64,000 bases of DNA from Tsukamurella pseudospumae. GTDB lineage: Bacteria; Actinomycetota; Actinomycetes; Mycobacteriales; Mycobacteriaceae. Under the pieces are notes generated by a model. It saw only the letters and a program-made list of their open reading frames with translations. It was not told where the DNA came from and searched no databases. Shown piece after piece: positions 54,092-62,472 of the stretch. Made by a program: the position numbers and the translations under genes. The stretch's first letter is position 1, and each line of letters starts with the position of its first letter. The stretch covers positions 1-64,000 of the forward strand of contig NZ_LSRE01000018.1 of the NCBI RefSeq assembly GCF_001575205.1, given 5' to 3'.

Positions 54092-54885
54092 GTCGTTTCC
54101 GCCTCACGAAGAAGACCGTGCCCTTCCGCTCCGCGGGAGAGCTCGACGCGATGGCCGCCGCGGGCGCCGTCGTGGGCCGCGCGCTCGTCGCGGTCCGCGA
54201 CGCCGCCCGCGTCGGCGTTTCCACGCTCGAGCTCGACGAGGTCGCCGAGACGGTGATCCGTGAGGCCGGCGGGGTGCCCTCGTTCAAGGGCTATCACGGT
54301 TTCCCGGGCTCGATCTGCTCGTCGGTCAACGAGGTCGTCGTGCACGGCATTCCGGACCGGTCGACGGTGCTCGCCGCCGGCGATCTGGTGTCCATCGACT
54401 GCGGTGCGATCCTCGACGGCTGGCACGGCGACTCGGCGTGGACCTTCGGCGTCGGCGAGCTGTCGGCGGAGGACGCGGACCTCTCCGAGGCCACGCGCCT
54501 CGCGATGGAGGCCGGGATCGCCGCGATGCTCGACGGCAACCGCCTCACCGATGTCTCGCACGCCATCGAGACCGCCACCTACGCGCAGGCCGCGCGGCTC
54601 GGTCGCGACCTCGCCATCGTCGACGGCTACGGCGGCCACGGCATCGGCCGCGAGATGCACATGGAGCCCTTCCTCGCCAACGAGGGCGACCCGGGCAAGG
54701 GCCCGCGCCTCGTCGTCGGGTCCACGCTCGCGATCGAGCCGATGCTCACGCTCGGCACCCCGGACACCTCCGTCCTCGAGGACGACTGGACCGTTATCAC
54801 GGACGACGGTGCACGCGCAGCGCACTGGGAGCACACCGTCGCCGTCACCGCCGACGGTCCGCGCATCCTCACTCCGCGTCCCTGA
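54088..54885 (+). CDS. map: Methionine aminopeptidase, type I
   Basis: The product is 265 aa. It removes the initiator Met from new proteins. Metal ligands are visible: Asp in [15 protein letters not shown] (two Asp), His in [15 protein letters not shown], Glu in [10 protein letters not shown] and Glu in WEHTVAVT. No N-terminal SH3-binding extension is present, so it is the short MapA-like type. Coupled to adk by GTGA overlap. Confidence 0.96.
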   Translation: MSRFRLTKKTVPFRSAGELDAMAAAGAVVGRALVAVRDAARVGVSTLELDEVAETVIREAGGVPSFKGYHGFPGSICSSVNEVVVHGIPDRSTVLAAGDLVSIDCGAILDGWHGDSAWTFGVGELSAEDADLSEATRLAMEAGIAAMLDGNRLTDVSHAIETATYAQAARLGRDLAIVDGYGGHGIGREMHMEPFLANEGDPGKGPRLVVGSTLAIEPMLTLGTPDTSVLEDDWTVITDDGARAAHWEHTVAVTADGPRILTPRP

Positions 54886-54948
54886 CCCACCTCCCTGACC
54901 TGCGATGACGGTGCCGCGCTTGACCCTCACGCGACGTGAGGCCGCAGT

Positions 54949-55734
54949 GTGGTCGCTGTGAACGAAGGGAAGCATCGGTTCCACCCGGTCGGCGTCATCG
55001 CGCGGATGACCGGGGTGAGTGTCCGCACGTTGCACCACTACGACGAGATCGGGCTGGTCCCGCCGTCGGCGCGCACCCGCGCCGGCTACCGGGCCTATTC
55101 GGACGCCGACGTCGAGCGGCTGCACCGCGTGCTGATGTACCGGGAGCTGGGTTTTCCCCTCGAGCAGATAGCGACCCTGCTCGACGATCCGTCGGCCGAC
55201 GCCATGGCGCACCTGGAGCAGCAACGCAAGCTCCTGACCGAGCGGATCGACCGTTTGCACCGGATGGTCGCGGCTGTGGAGGACATGATGAACAGCAAGA
55301 AGCAGGGCATCCAACTGACCGCCGAGGAGCAGACCGAGATCTTCGGCGACAACTGGATGGGTGACGAGTACGCCGAGGAGGCGCAGCAGCGCTGGGGCGA
55401 GACCGACGAGTGGAAGCAGAGTGCGGAGCGCACGAGGCACTTCTCCAAGGCGGACTGGCAGGCGATCAAGGCCGACACCGATGCGTTGGAGGCGGCGCTC
55501 GCCGACGGCCTGGCCCGCGGGGTCGCGCCCGGCACCGTCGAGGCCGGGGAACTGGCCGAACAGCACCGGGCGAGCATCGAGAAGTTCTACGACTGCAGCT
55601 ACGAGATGCAGGTGTGCCTCGCGCAGATGTACGTCGCCGACGAGCGCTTCACCAAGCACTACGACGACATCGCTCCCGGCCTGGCGCAGTACGTGCACGA
55701 CGTGATCGTTGCGAACGCGGAGCAGCAGAACTGA
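54949..55734 (+). CDS. MerR-family regulator with TipAS drug-binding domain
   Basis: The product is 261 aa. The N-terminal winged helix reads GVIARMTGVSVRTLHHYDEI, followed by the MerR dimer helix. The C-terminal half (about 120-255) is a TipAS fold: EIFGDNWMGDEYAEEAQQRW and HYDDIAPGLAQYVHDVIVAN. TipA-type regulators bind thiopeptides and other drugs and activate their own and efflux genes by twisting promoters with long spacers. GTG 54949 or GTG 54958 could be the start. It stands alone. Confidence 0.85.
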   Translation: MVAVNEGKHRFHPVGVIARMTGVSVRTLHHYDEIGLVPPSARTRAGYRAYSDADVERLHRVLMYRELGFPLEQIATLLDDPSADAMAHLEQQRKLLTERIDRLHRMVAAVEDMMNSKKQGIQLTAEEQTEIFGDNWMGDEYAEEAQQRWGETDEWKQSAERTRHFSKADWQAIKADTDALEAALADGLARGVAPGTVEAGELAEQHRASIEKFYDCSYEMQVCLAQMYVADERFTKHYDDIAPGLAQYVHDVIVANAEQQN

Positions 55735-55788
55735 TTCCGGGCCGCTCGGGAACGGACACGATGTCCTGAGCGGCCCGAATCATCGCGC

Positions 55789-55794
55789 TACCCT
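55789..55794 (+). promoter_or_regulatory. -10 box of the gene at 55801 (leaderless)
   Basis: TACCCT is followed by ggtgag and GTG 55801. Confidence 0.6.
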
Positions 55795-55800
55795 GGTGAG

Positions 55801-56466
55801 GTGGAGTGGCTCAACTTCTGGTGGCTGATCTTCCCCTTCAGCGGCGTGATCGCGGCCGGCGTCAAGGGCGCGGTCAGCTGGAGTGACCGGCGGGCGGACC
55901 GCCGGCTCGAGCGGTACCGCATCAAGCACGAGACGAAGGCCGCGATGGCGCAGGCGAAGGGCCGCGCGCAGGTCGATGCGGCCGAGGTGCGGCAGGAACT
56001 CGCGCGCGCGGTCGCGGACCACGACGCCGTCGACACCCGCTGGTTCGAGTACGAGACGGACCTGTCGACGATCCTCGACTTCCCGATGATGGTCGACATG
56101 CGGGAGCCGCTCACCGTCGACTTCCACAAGGCCAAGCGTCGTGCGGACCTGCTCCGCCCGGACGGCCCGGAGCAGGTCGACGGGGTGGAGGAGTACCGCG
56201 ACGCCGTCCACGCCTACGCCGCCGCGTTCGATGTCGCCGAGCAGGAGGCGCACCGCCGACGCCGCGGGGACTTCTCGCCGATCGAGCAGGAACGCCTCGC
56301 CAAGGCGCAACGCCTCCTGGCCGTCGCGCTCGACGGTGCCGCCACGGGCCCGGAGCGCCAGCAGGCGTACCAGCGGGCCCGGTCCGAGCTCGACGGCCTC
56401 ATCGACCTGCCGAGACCCGCCACCGTCGCCCTGGAGCGCCAGGTCCGGGCGGCCCTGGAGCGGTAA
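55801..56466 (+). CDS. Membrane-anchored coiled-coil protein of unknown function
   Basis: The product is 221 aa. One N-terminal hydrophobic segment (WLNFWWLIFPFSGVIAAGV) is followed by a long charged helical region rich in Arg, Glu and Ala, probably coiled coil to about residue 80, then a second helical part. No catalytic motif is seen. Its stop lies five bases before the end of the convergent toxin gene. Confidence 0.6.
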   Translation: MEWLNFWWLIFPFSGVIAAGVKGAVSWSDRRADRRLERYRIKHETKAAMAQAKGRAQVDAAEVRQELARAVADHDAVDTRWFEYETDLSTILDFPMMVDMREPLTVDFHKAKRRADLLRPDGPEQVDGVEEYRDAVHAYAAAFDVAEQEAHRRRRGDFSPIEQERLAKAQRLLAVALDGAATGPERQQAYQRARSELDGLIDLPRPATVALERQVRAALER

Positions 56467-56471
56467 CCGGG

Positions 56472-56894
56472 CTACGGCGCGACGAAGGTCGTCGTGACGC
56501 CCACCAGGCTGTAGATGCCACGTGCCCGGGCGTCGCGGGTGGCCAGTGTGGCGCCGTTGTCACGGGCGGCGAACGCGACCAGCGCGTCGTACACCGGACC
56601 TCCTGCGATGTTCAGCTCCGCGCACAATCGGTGGATCTCGGTTGTTGTGCGGGGCGCCGGCGTGAGGACCTGCTCGAAGTTCGCGTCGATGAGGTCCGTC
56701 GCATCGGTGGGGGCGACCCGTGACCCGCCCGGGAGCCGAGTCAGCGCGGAATAGGTCTCGGCAAGCGCGTGACCGCTCAATGCCAGCTTTTTCCCGGACG
56801 CCCACATGGCGACGGCTTCGTGTTGCCGGTGCAGGGTGGATAAGAGGGGGACTGCGACGGACGTATCCACCGCGATGAGTGCCGCCGACGTCAT
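56472..56894 (-). CDS. PIN-domain ribonuclease toxin (VapC-like)
   Basis: The product is 140 aa. Acidic PIN residues are in LIAVDTSVAVPLL (Asp), LAETYSAL (Glu) and VYDALVAFAARDNGATLATRD (Asp, Asp). It should cleave RNA, often tRNA, when released from its antitoxin. The start overlaps the antitoxin stop by 4 bp, the usual order for these pairs. Confidence 0.85.
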   Translation of the reverse strand: MTSAALIAVDTSVAVPLLSTLHRQHEAVAMWASGKKLALSGHALAETYSALTRLPGGSRVAPTDATDLIDANFEQVLTPAPRTTTEIHRLCAELNIAGGPVYDALVAFAARDNGATLATRDARARGIYSLVGVTTTFVAP

Positions 56895-57130
56895 CTGCGG
56901 CCGGCGTCGATCAGCGCGAACAGCACGTCGTCATCGAAGGGGGTGTCGCCGACCGCGACCAGGCGACCGTCATCGTCACGCTCGAGCTTCGCGGTACGGC
57001 CGCCGGGGGTGATCTGAACGCCGCTGCCGTACCACGAGATGTCGACCACCGAGCCGGGCGTGATGCCGAGCGCGTCGCGGAGCTGCTTCGGGACCAGTAT
57101 CCGGCCCACGGAATCCACTGTTGCTTCCAT
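56891..57130 (-). CDS. AbrB/MazE-type antitoxin (VapB-like)
   Basis: The product is 79 aa. The N-terminal swapped-hairpin DNA-binding domain reads VDSVGRILVPKQLRDALGIT. The C-terminal part, with PFDDDVLFALIDAG, would wrap the toxin. It represses its own operon in related systems. ATG 57130 is set by TAGAGT six bases upstream. Confidence 0.85.
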   Translation of the reverse strand: MEATVDSVGRILVPKQLRDALGITPGSVVDISWYGSGVQITPGGRTAKLERDDDGRLVAVGDTPFDDDVLFALIDAGRR

Positions 57131-57136
57131 GGGATC

Positions 57137-57142
57137 ACTCTA
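57137..57142 (-). promoter_or_regulatory. -10 box of the toxin-antitoxin pair (leaderless)
   Basis: The minus strand reads TAGAGT, then gatccc, then ATG 57130. Confidence 0.6.
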
Positions 57143-57177
57143 CCAGTCGTATCCCAATCCGATCCCGGTGAAATCCC

Positions 57178-57205
57178 TGTCCGAATCGGACGGAATCCGA
57201 GTGCG
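57178..57205. repeat. Half copy of the nested hairpin found at 20897
   Basis: TGTCCG, then GGACGGAATCCGAGTGCG, matches the right side of the 20897-20951 element apart from the short loop between the two blocks. The left arm is absent. Confidence 0.55.
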
Positions 57206-57216
57206 TGCAGAACGAA

Positions 57217-57253
57217 GCACCCCCGACTCCGTCGTTCACGGTGTCGGGGGTGC
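57217..57253 (-). terminator. Terminator downstream of metY
   Basis: GCACCCCCGAC and GTCGGGGGTGC pair over 11 bp, and CCG pairs with CGG inside. It lies after the metY gene and its small downstream frame on the minus strand. Confidence 0.75.
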
Positions 57254-57274
57254 CTTCGACGAGCGGATCGGGCG

Positions 57275-57367
57275 CTACGTGCACCCGCGCTGCACGGCCG
57301 CGGTCCAGGCATCGTCGTCCCGCAGGACGGACCGGACGGCCCGACGCAACCACCGCAGCGCGTGCAT
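57275..57367 (-). CDS. Possible 30-residue basic peptide downstream of metY
   Basis: A short frame starts ATG 57367, ten bases after the metY stop, with a weak AGGGA site, and encodes MHALRWLRRAVRSVLRDDD followed by 11 more residues. It ends before the terminator. It is basic and helical. It could be a real co-transcribed small gene or chance. Confidence 0.25.
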   Translation of the reverse strand: MHALRWLRRAVRSVLRDDDAWTAAVQRGCT

Positions 57368-57377
57368 CAGCGGATCC

Positions 57378-58679
57378 CTAGGACGCGTCCGCGGCGGCCT
57401 TGAGGCCCACCTGCAGGTCGGCGAGGATGTCGTCGATGTGCTCGATGCCCACGGCCAGGCGCACCAGGCCCGGGGTCACGCCGGCCTCGAGCTGCTCCTG
57501 CTCGCTGAGCTGGCTGTGCGTGGTGGAGGCGGGGTGGATCACCAGCGAGCGCACGTCGCCGATGTTGGCCACGTGGCTGTGCAGCTGGAGCGCGTCCACG
57601 AAGGCCTTGCCCGCGGGCACGCCGCCACCCAGTTCGAACGCGACGATGGCGCCGGCGCCCTTGGGCAGCAGCTCCTTCGCCCGATCGTGGTACGGCGACG
57701 AGGGGAGCCCGGCGTAGATCACGTCGGTCACGGCCTCCTGGCCGGTGAGGAACTCGGCGACCTTCTGTGCGTTCTCGACGTGCCGCTCCACCCGCAGGCT
57801 CAGCGTCTCGATGCCCTGCGAGAGCAGGAAGGCGTTGAACGGCGAGATGGCGGGGCCCAGGTCGCGCAGCAGCTGGACGCGGGCCTTGAGGGCGAACGCG
57901 GGCGCGCCGAGGTCGGCGAACACGACGCCGTGGTACGACGGGTCCGGGGTGGTGAAGTTCGGGTGCCGGCCCTGGGTCCAGTCGAAGTTCCCGCCGTCGA
58001 CGATGACGCCGCCGATCGCCGAGCCGTGGCCGCCGAGGTACTTGGTCGCGGAGTGCACCACGATGTCGGCGCCGTGCTCGAGCGGGCGCAGCAGGTACGG
58101 GGTCGCGACGGTGTTGTCGACGATGAGCGGCAGACCGTTCTCGTGCGCGACGCCGGAGACGCCCGCGACATCGAGCACGTGGCCGCGCGGGTTGGAGATG
58201 GTCTCGGCGAAGAACGCGCGGGTGTTGGGGCGGACGGCGGCGCGCCACTGCTCCAGATCGTCCGGGTTCTCGACGAAGGTGACCTCGATGCCCAGCTTGG
58301 CGAGGGTGTAGTGCAGCAGGTTGTACGTGCCGCCGTACAGGTAGGGCGAGCTGACGATGTGGTCGCCGGACTCCGCGACGTTGAGAATGGCCAGCGTCTC
58401 GGCGGCCTGGCCGGAGGCGACGAGGAGCGCCGCGACACCGCCCTCGAGCGCGGCGACGCGCTGCTCGACGGCGTCCTGGGTCGGGTTCATGATGCGGGTG
58501 TAGATGTTGCCCGGCTCGGCCAGCCCGAACAGCGCCGCGGCGTGGTCGGTGTTGTTGAACGTGTACGACGTGGTCTGGTAGATCGGGAGCGCACGCGCGT
58601 TGGTCGCACCGTCGGGCGACTGCCCGGCGTGGATCTGCGTGGTCTCGAAGTGCCAGTTCGGGCTGTCCGGATTGCTCAT
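57378..58679 (-). CDS. metY: O-acetylhomoserine sulfhydrylase (aminocarboxypropyltransferase)
   Basis: The product is 433 aa. This PLP enzyme makes homocysteine from O-acetylhomoserine and sulfide in methionine synthesis. The PLP lysine is in VVHSATKYLGGHGSAIGG. The N-terminal FETTQIHAGQSPDGATNARA and IYQTTSYTFNN, and the C-terminal RSLVIHPASTTHSQL, are MetY-type. Length is normal. In relatives metX (homoserine acetyltransferase) is often next to it, but not here. A TGGACA element about 24 bases before the ATG may belong to the promoter. Confidence 0.93.
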   Translation of the reverse strand: MSNPDSPNWHFETTQIHAGQSPDGATNARALPIYQTTSYTFNNTDHAAALFGLAEPGNIYTRIMNPTQDAVEQRVAALEGGVAALLVASGQAAETLAILNVAESGDHIVSSPYLYGGTYNLLHYTLAKLGIEVTFVENPDDLEQWRAAVRPNTRAFFAETISNPRGHVLDVAGVSGVAHENGLPLIVDNTVATPYLLRPLEHGADIVVHSATKYLGGHGSAIGGVIVDGGNFDWTQGRHPNFTTPDPSYHGVVFADLGAPAFALKARVQLLRDLGPAISPFNAFLLSQGIETLSLRVERHVENAQKVAEFLTGQEAVTDVIYAGLPSSPYHDRAKELLPKGAGAIVAFELGGGVPAGKAFVDALQLHSHVANIGDVRSLVIHPASTTHSQLSEQEQLEAGVTPGLVRLAVGIEHIDDILADLQVGLKAAADAS

Positions 58680-58751
58680 GGCCCCGATACAAGTGCACGG
58701 GCGCGCCGATGTCCAGGGTTTGACTCATACTGTGGGAAAAGGGGGAGGCGC

Positions 58752-59300
58752 ATGCCGCAGGACGAGATCGTCGGATTGTTCAACGAGGCCGGGCGCGAGA
58801 CCGGCTCGGCGCTCCGCTCGCGGGTGCGCGCGGAGAACCTCCGGCACGGCGCGACGGCGATCCTCGTCTTCGACGGCGCCGGCCGCATCTACGTGCACCG
58901 GCGCACCGTCGTCAAGGACCTCTACCCGGGCCTGCGCGACTTCTGCGCGGGCGGGGTGCTGCAGGCGGGGGAGTCGCCGGACGACGGTGCCGCCCGCGAG
59001 GCCTTCGAGGAACTGGGCGTGCACGGGGTCGAGTTGCGGCCCGTCGGCGTCCGTTCGTACGCGGACGCGCACACCCGGTTCGTCTGCTTCCAGTACGTCT
59101 GCACGTACGACGGTGCGCTCGTCCACCAAGCCGAGGAGGTCGCGAGCGGTGAGTGGATGGAGCCGGCGGATCTGCTCGCGGCGGTCGCCGCGGACCCCGC
59201 GGACTTCGTCCCCGACTCGGTCGGACTCGCGTTGCACCTCGTCAGCCGCGAGGGCGGTTCCGACGGGGCGTTCGGCCAGGATTCGGTCGGAGGGTCGTGA
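58752..59300 (+). CDS. NUDIX hydrolase (isopentenyl-diphosphate-isomerase-like/YfcD group)
   Basis: The product is 182 aa. The complete NUDIX box is GGVLQAGESPDDGAAREAFE followed by ELGV. IYVHRRTVVKDLYPGLRDFC upstream of the box resembles the YfcD and isopentenyl-diphosphate isomerase branch (HRR and a Cys). It probably hydrolyses a nucleoside or prenyl diphosphate. ATG 58752 has a GGGGGAGG site. Confidence 0.82.
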   Translation: MPQDEIVGLFNEAGRETGSALRSRVRAENLRHGATAILVFDGAGRIYVHRRTVVKDLYPGLRDFCAGGVLQAGESPDDGAAREAFEELGVHGVELRPVGVRSYADAHTRFVCFQYVCTYDGALVHQAEEVASGEWMEPADLLAAVAADPADFVPDSVGLALHLVSREGGSDGAFGQDSVGGS

Positions 59301-59311
59301 GCGCGTAGAAT
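59282..59311 (+). promoter_or_regulatory. Promoter of infA
   Basis: TTCGGT and TAGAAT are 18 bp apart; it overlaps the end of the NUDIX gene. The leader is about 90 nt. Confidence 0.6.
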
Positions 59312-59408
59312 AGATGGGTAGCGCGGCGTTCGGCCGCATGCCCGGCCGCTCGCGGCGGGGCACAGGTCGCACACGGCGTCCGCTGAAGACAACAGGATCG
59401 TGGAGGGT

Positions 59409-59630
59409 ATGGCGAAGAAGGACGGAGCCATCGAGGTGGAGGGCCGCGTCGTCGAGCCGCTCCCCAACGCAATGTTCCGCATCGAGCTGGAGAACGGGCA
59501 CAAGGTGCTCGCACACATCAGCGGCAAGATGCGGCAGCACTACATTCGTATTCTGCCCGAGGATCGCGTGGTCGTGGAGCTCTCTCCGTACGACCTCACG
59601 CGCGGGCGCATCGTCTACCGGTACAAGTGA
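59409..59630 (+). CDS. infA: Translation initiation factor IF-1
   Basis: The product is 73 aa. IF-1 blocks the A site during initiation. The S1-like barrel is clear in [20 protein letters not shown] and [23 protein letters not shown] 59409 with GGAGG upstream is the true start; GTG 59400 would add three residues. A terminator follows, so it is alone here, whereas rpmJ-rpsM usually follow directly. Confidence 0.98.
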   Translation: MAKKDGAIEVEGRVVEPLPNAMFRIELENGHKVLAHISGKMRQHYIRILPEDRVVVELSPYDLTRGRIVYRYK

Positions 59631-59650
59631 CCGTGTAGCGCAGCGACGAG

Positions 59651-59679
59651 AAAGGCCCACCCCGCGGGGCGGGCCTTTT
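59651..59679 (+). terminator. Terminator after infA
   Basis: AAAGGCCCACCCCG pairs with CGGGGCGGGCCTTT (one mismatch) and ends in TTTT. Confidence 0.9.
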
Positions 59680-59724
59680 CCGTATCTGCGGGTCGATCGG
59701 GTCCGGTTGCCCGGAGTCCGGCTG

Positions 59725-60450
59725 CTAGACCGCGAGCCGCAGGCCGCCGGCCTGGGCGAACACGAACTGCAGGTCGATGAATTCCGACATCAGGCCGCTG
59801 TTCGTCGAGAGTTGGATACCCCCGGTCGTGAGGCCGAGCGCGGCACCGTCGGACAGCCGGACGAGCGGGCCGCCGCTGTCGCCGTGATCGCCCTTGAGGT
59901 CGGTGAGGATCCGCGTGGTCGCGACGTCGACGACCTTGCCGCACTGCCAGCCGGTGGTCCGGCCCTGGCGGCACACGCGGTCGCCGACGACGGCACGGGC
60001 GACGCGGGTGGGCTTGACGCGGCCGAGCGAGGTGCTCAGCGGGACGTCCTTCTTGAAGGTGATGGTCGCCCAGTCGGGTGCGTTGAAGTCCGCTACCCGC
60101 CCGTCCTTGGTCACCTTCGGGTTCGACGACTGGCGGATCTTGCCGACGGCGGCGATGGTGCGCTCGGTGCCGGGCACGGGCACGGCGACGTCCTGTCCCG
60201 CGCGTCCGCAGTGGCCGGCCGTGACGCCGACGCGCTCGCCGTTCGGCGTGATCGCGAGGACGCCGAGGGTGCAGGCGGCGACCTCGATCCCGTCGCCGGT
60301 GCGCTTCTGCACCACGTCGATCTCGGAGCCGGGGCCCACGACGATGCGCGGCGCGGCGGCGGCGGGAGCGGCGGTGACCAGCAACGACGTGGCGACGCCG
60401 GCGGCGGCGGTCGCGGCGACGCTCAGTCGGCGAGCGAGGGACATGCGCAT
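59725..60450 (-). CDS. Secreted trypsin-like (S1) serine protease, paralogue of the one at 21026
   Basis: The product is 241 aa. The signal peptide (LARRLSVAATAAAGVATSLL, cleavage near AAPAAAAP) is followed by a mature chain with His80 in TAGHCG, Asp126 in NAPDWATI and Ser192 in GDSGGPL. The cysteine pairs match those of the paralogue. ATG 60450 or 60444 could be the start. It interrupts the normal infA-rpmJ order on the opposite strand. Confidence 0.82.
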   Translation of the reverse strand: MRMSLARRLSVAATAAAGVATSLLVTAAPAAAAPRIVVGPGSEIDVVQKRTGDGIEVAACTLGVLAITPNGERVGVTAGHCGRAGQDVAVPVPGTERTIAAVGKIRQSSNPKVTKDGRVADFNAPDWATITFKKDVPLSTSLGRVKPTRVARAVVGDRVCRQGRTTGWQCGKVVDVATTRILTDLKGDHGDSGGPLVRLSDGAALGLTTGGIQLSTNSGLMSEFIDLQFVFAQAGGLRLAV

Positions 60451-60547
60451 GTCTCGGTCCTATCGAATCATTGGGAATCGTCGGTGACGGATAGTGCATG
60501 TCACGTGTGCGCCTGAGGCTAGCACGGGCGGCCGCTCGGCAGCGGAT

Positions 60548-60576
60548 TTGGGAGCGCGGCGCGCGCAGCGTACACT
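60548..60576 (+). promoter_or_regulatory. Promoter of the rpmJ-rpsM-rpoA segment
   Basis: TTGGGA and TACACT are 17 bp apart. TACACT is the same -10 box as at rpsH. The leader to GTG 60678 is about 95 nt. Confidence 0.5.
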
Positions 60577-60677
60577 GGATCATCGCGTGCGTGCGCGACT
60601 TCGTCGTGCGTGCCGTGGCGCTGTTCCGGATACCCGGTGCGGCGTGGAAAAACACGGAACAACTGGATAGGACTGAC

Positions 60678-60791
60678 GTGAAGGTCAACCCCAGCGTCAA
60701 GCCGATCTGCGAGAAGTGCAAGGTGATCCGCCGTAACGGTCGGGTCATGGTGATCTGCGACAACCTGCGTCACAAGCAGCGTCAGGGCTAG
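60678..60791 (+). CDS. rpmJ: 50S ribosomal protein L36, zinc-binding type
   Basis: The product is 37 aa. It reads [20 protein letters not shown], then [13 protein letters not shown], with the zinc ligands CxxC, C and H. GTG start. It stands 183 bases before rpsM, a long gap that holds a CCCCGGC / GCCGGGG hairpin and no gene. Confidence 0.97.
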   Translation: MKVNPSVKPICEKCKVIRRNGRVMVICDNLRHKQRQG

Positions 60792-60974
60792 TCACCGCGC
60801 TTCGAGCGGTTCGCCGCTTGGAACTCTTTGATGACCTCTCCGCACCAGCGGGGGCATACGGCCCCTGTGGGACCCCCGGCTCGGAGGCCGGGGCCTCGGC
60901 CGGCGTGAAAGCGCCGGAACCAGCGAGGACGGGCGGGGAGCAGACCTCCGAACGAGAAAAGGAAACCGCCAAGA

Positions 60975-61346
60975 ATGGCACGTCTCATGGGTGTCGACCT
61001 CCCGCGCGAGAAGCGCATGGAGATCGCACTGACCTACATCTACGGCATCGGCCGTACCCGCGCGACTGAGATTCTCGCCGAGACCGGTGTGAGCCCGGAT
61101 CTGCGTAGCAAGGACCTCAGCGACGAGGATCTGACCAAGCTCCGCGACTTCATCGAGGGCACGGACTACAAGGTCGAGGGTGACCTGCGCCGCGAGGTGC
61201 AGGCCGACATTCGTCGCAAGATCGAGATCCAGTGCTACCAGGGCATCCGCCACCGTCGTGGCCTGCCCGTGCGTGGCCAGCGCACCAAGACCAACGCTCG
61301 CACCCGTAAGGGTCCGAAGAAGACCATCGCCGGAAAGAAGAAGTAA
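60975..61346 (+). CDS. rpsM: 30S ribosomal protein S13
   Basis: The product is 123 aa. S13 bridges to the large subunit and touches the P-site t[23 protein letters not shown] and [19 protein letters not shown] are diagnostic. It overlaps rpsK by one base. Confidence 0.98.
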   Translation: MARLMGVDLPREKRMEIALTYIYGIGRTRATEILAETGVSPDLRSKDLSDEDLTKLRDFIEGTDYKVEGDLRREVQADIRRKIEIQCYQGIRHRRGLPVRGQRTKTNARTRKGPKKTIAGKKK

Positions 61347-61759
61347 TGCCTCCGAAGTCGCGCGCCGCCACCGGCGCGAAGAAGGGCGCATCGCGTCGTC
61401 GCGAAAAGAAGAACGTTCCGCACGGCCACGCGCACATCAAGAGCACGTTCAACAACACGATCGTCTCGATCACCGACCCCAACGGCAACGTGATCAGCTG
61501 GGCCTCCTCGGGCCACGTCGGCTTCAAGGGTTCGCGGAAGAGCACCCCGTTCGCCGCGCAGCTCGCCGCCGAGAACGCTGCCCGCAAGGCGCAGGAGAAC
61601 GGCGTCAAGAAGGTCGACGTCTTCGTCAAGGGCCCGGGTTCGGGTCGCGAGACCGCCATCCGTTCGCTGCAGGCCGCCGGCCTCGAGGTGGGCACCATTT
61701 CCGACGTGACGCCGCAGCCGCACAACGGCTGCCGTCCGCCCAAGCGGCGTCGGGTCTAG
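61346..61759 (+). CDS. rpsK: 30S ribosomal protein S11
   Basis: The product is 137 aa. It lies in the platform near the mRNA exit. [20 protein letters not shown] and RPPKRRRV at the end are typical. Confidence 0.98.
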   Translation: MPPKSRAATGAKKGASRRREKKNVPHGHAHIKSTFNNTIVSITDPNGNVISWASSGHVGFKGSRKSTPFAAQLAAENAARKAQENGVKKVDVFVKGPGSGRETAIRSLQAAGLEVGTISDVTPQPHNGCRPPKRRRV

Positions 61760-61780
61760 GGAAGGTAGGAGAGAGAAACC

Positions 61781-62386
61781 ATGGCTCGTTATACCGGCCC
61801 TGTCACCCGTAAGTCCCGTCGTCTGGGCGTCGACCTCGTCGGCGGCTCCGAGGCGTTCGAGCGTCGTCCGTACCCGCCCGGCCAGCACGGCCGCGCGCGG
61901 ATCAAGGAGTCCGAGTACCTCCTGCAGCTCAAGGAGAAGCAGAAGGCTCGCTTCATGTACGGCGTGATGGAGAAGCAGTTCTCCCGCTACTACAAGGAGG
62001 CGAAGGCCGCCACCGGTAAGACCGGTGACGCCCTGCTGCAGATCCTCGAGACCCGCCTCGACAACGTCGTGTACCGCGCCGGCCTGGCGCGCACCCGCCG
62101 TCAGGCCCGCCAGCTGGTGACCCACGGTCACTTCACGGTGAACGGCGTCCGCGTGGATGTTCCCTCGTACCGCGTCTCGCAGTACGACATCATCGACGTG
62201 CGCCCGAAGTCGCTGGGCACCACGCCGTTCCAGATCGCGCGTGAGACCTCTGCCGAGCGCACCGCTCCGGCATGGCTCCAGGTGGTTCCGTCGACCCTGC
62301 GCATCCTCGTGCACCGCGTGCCCGAGCGTGAGCAGATCGTCGTGCCCTTCCAGGAGCAGCTCATCGTCGAGTACTACTCGAAGTAA
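61781..62386 (+). CDS. rpsD: 30S ribosomal protein S4
   Basis: The product is 201 aa. S4 starts small-subunit assembly and supports decoding accuracy. RYTGPVTRKSRRLGVDLVGG is the zinc-free N-terminus; the S4 RNA-binding domain has RLDNVVYRAGLARTRRQARQ. Confidence 0.98.
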   Translation: MARYTGPVTRKSRRLGVDLVGGSEAFERRPYPPGQHGRARIKESEYLLQLKEKQKARFMYGVMEKQFSRYYKEAKAATGKTGDALLQILETRLDNVVYRAGLARTRRQARQLVTHGHFTVNGVRVDVPSYRVSQYDIIDVRPKSLGTTPFQIARETSAERTAPAWLQVVPSTLRILVHRVPEREQIVVPFQEQLIVEYYSK

Positions 62387-62395
62387 GCACTGCAC

Positions 62396-62424
62396 GGTCG
62401 CCGGCGGATTCGCCGCCGGCGACC
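62396..62424 (+). terminator. Hairpin between rpsD and rpoA
   Basis: GGTCGCCGGCG pairs with CGCCGGCGACC over 11 bp around seven bases, 10 bases after the rpsD stop. No T run follows, so it may be a partial terminator or an RNA-processing signal that lowers rpoA expression. Confidence 0.45.
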
Positions 62425-62472
62425 TGTTAACGGGCGTCAAATAGCGGACGCCCAGAGAGAAGGAATCACTCA

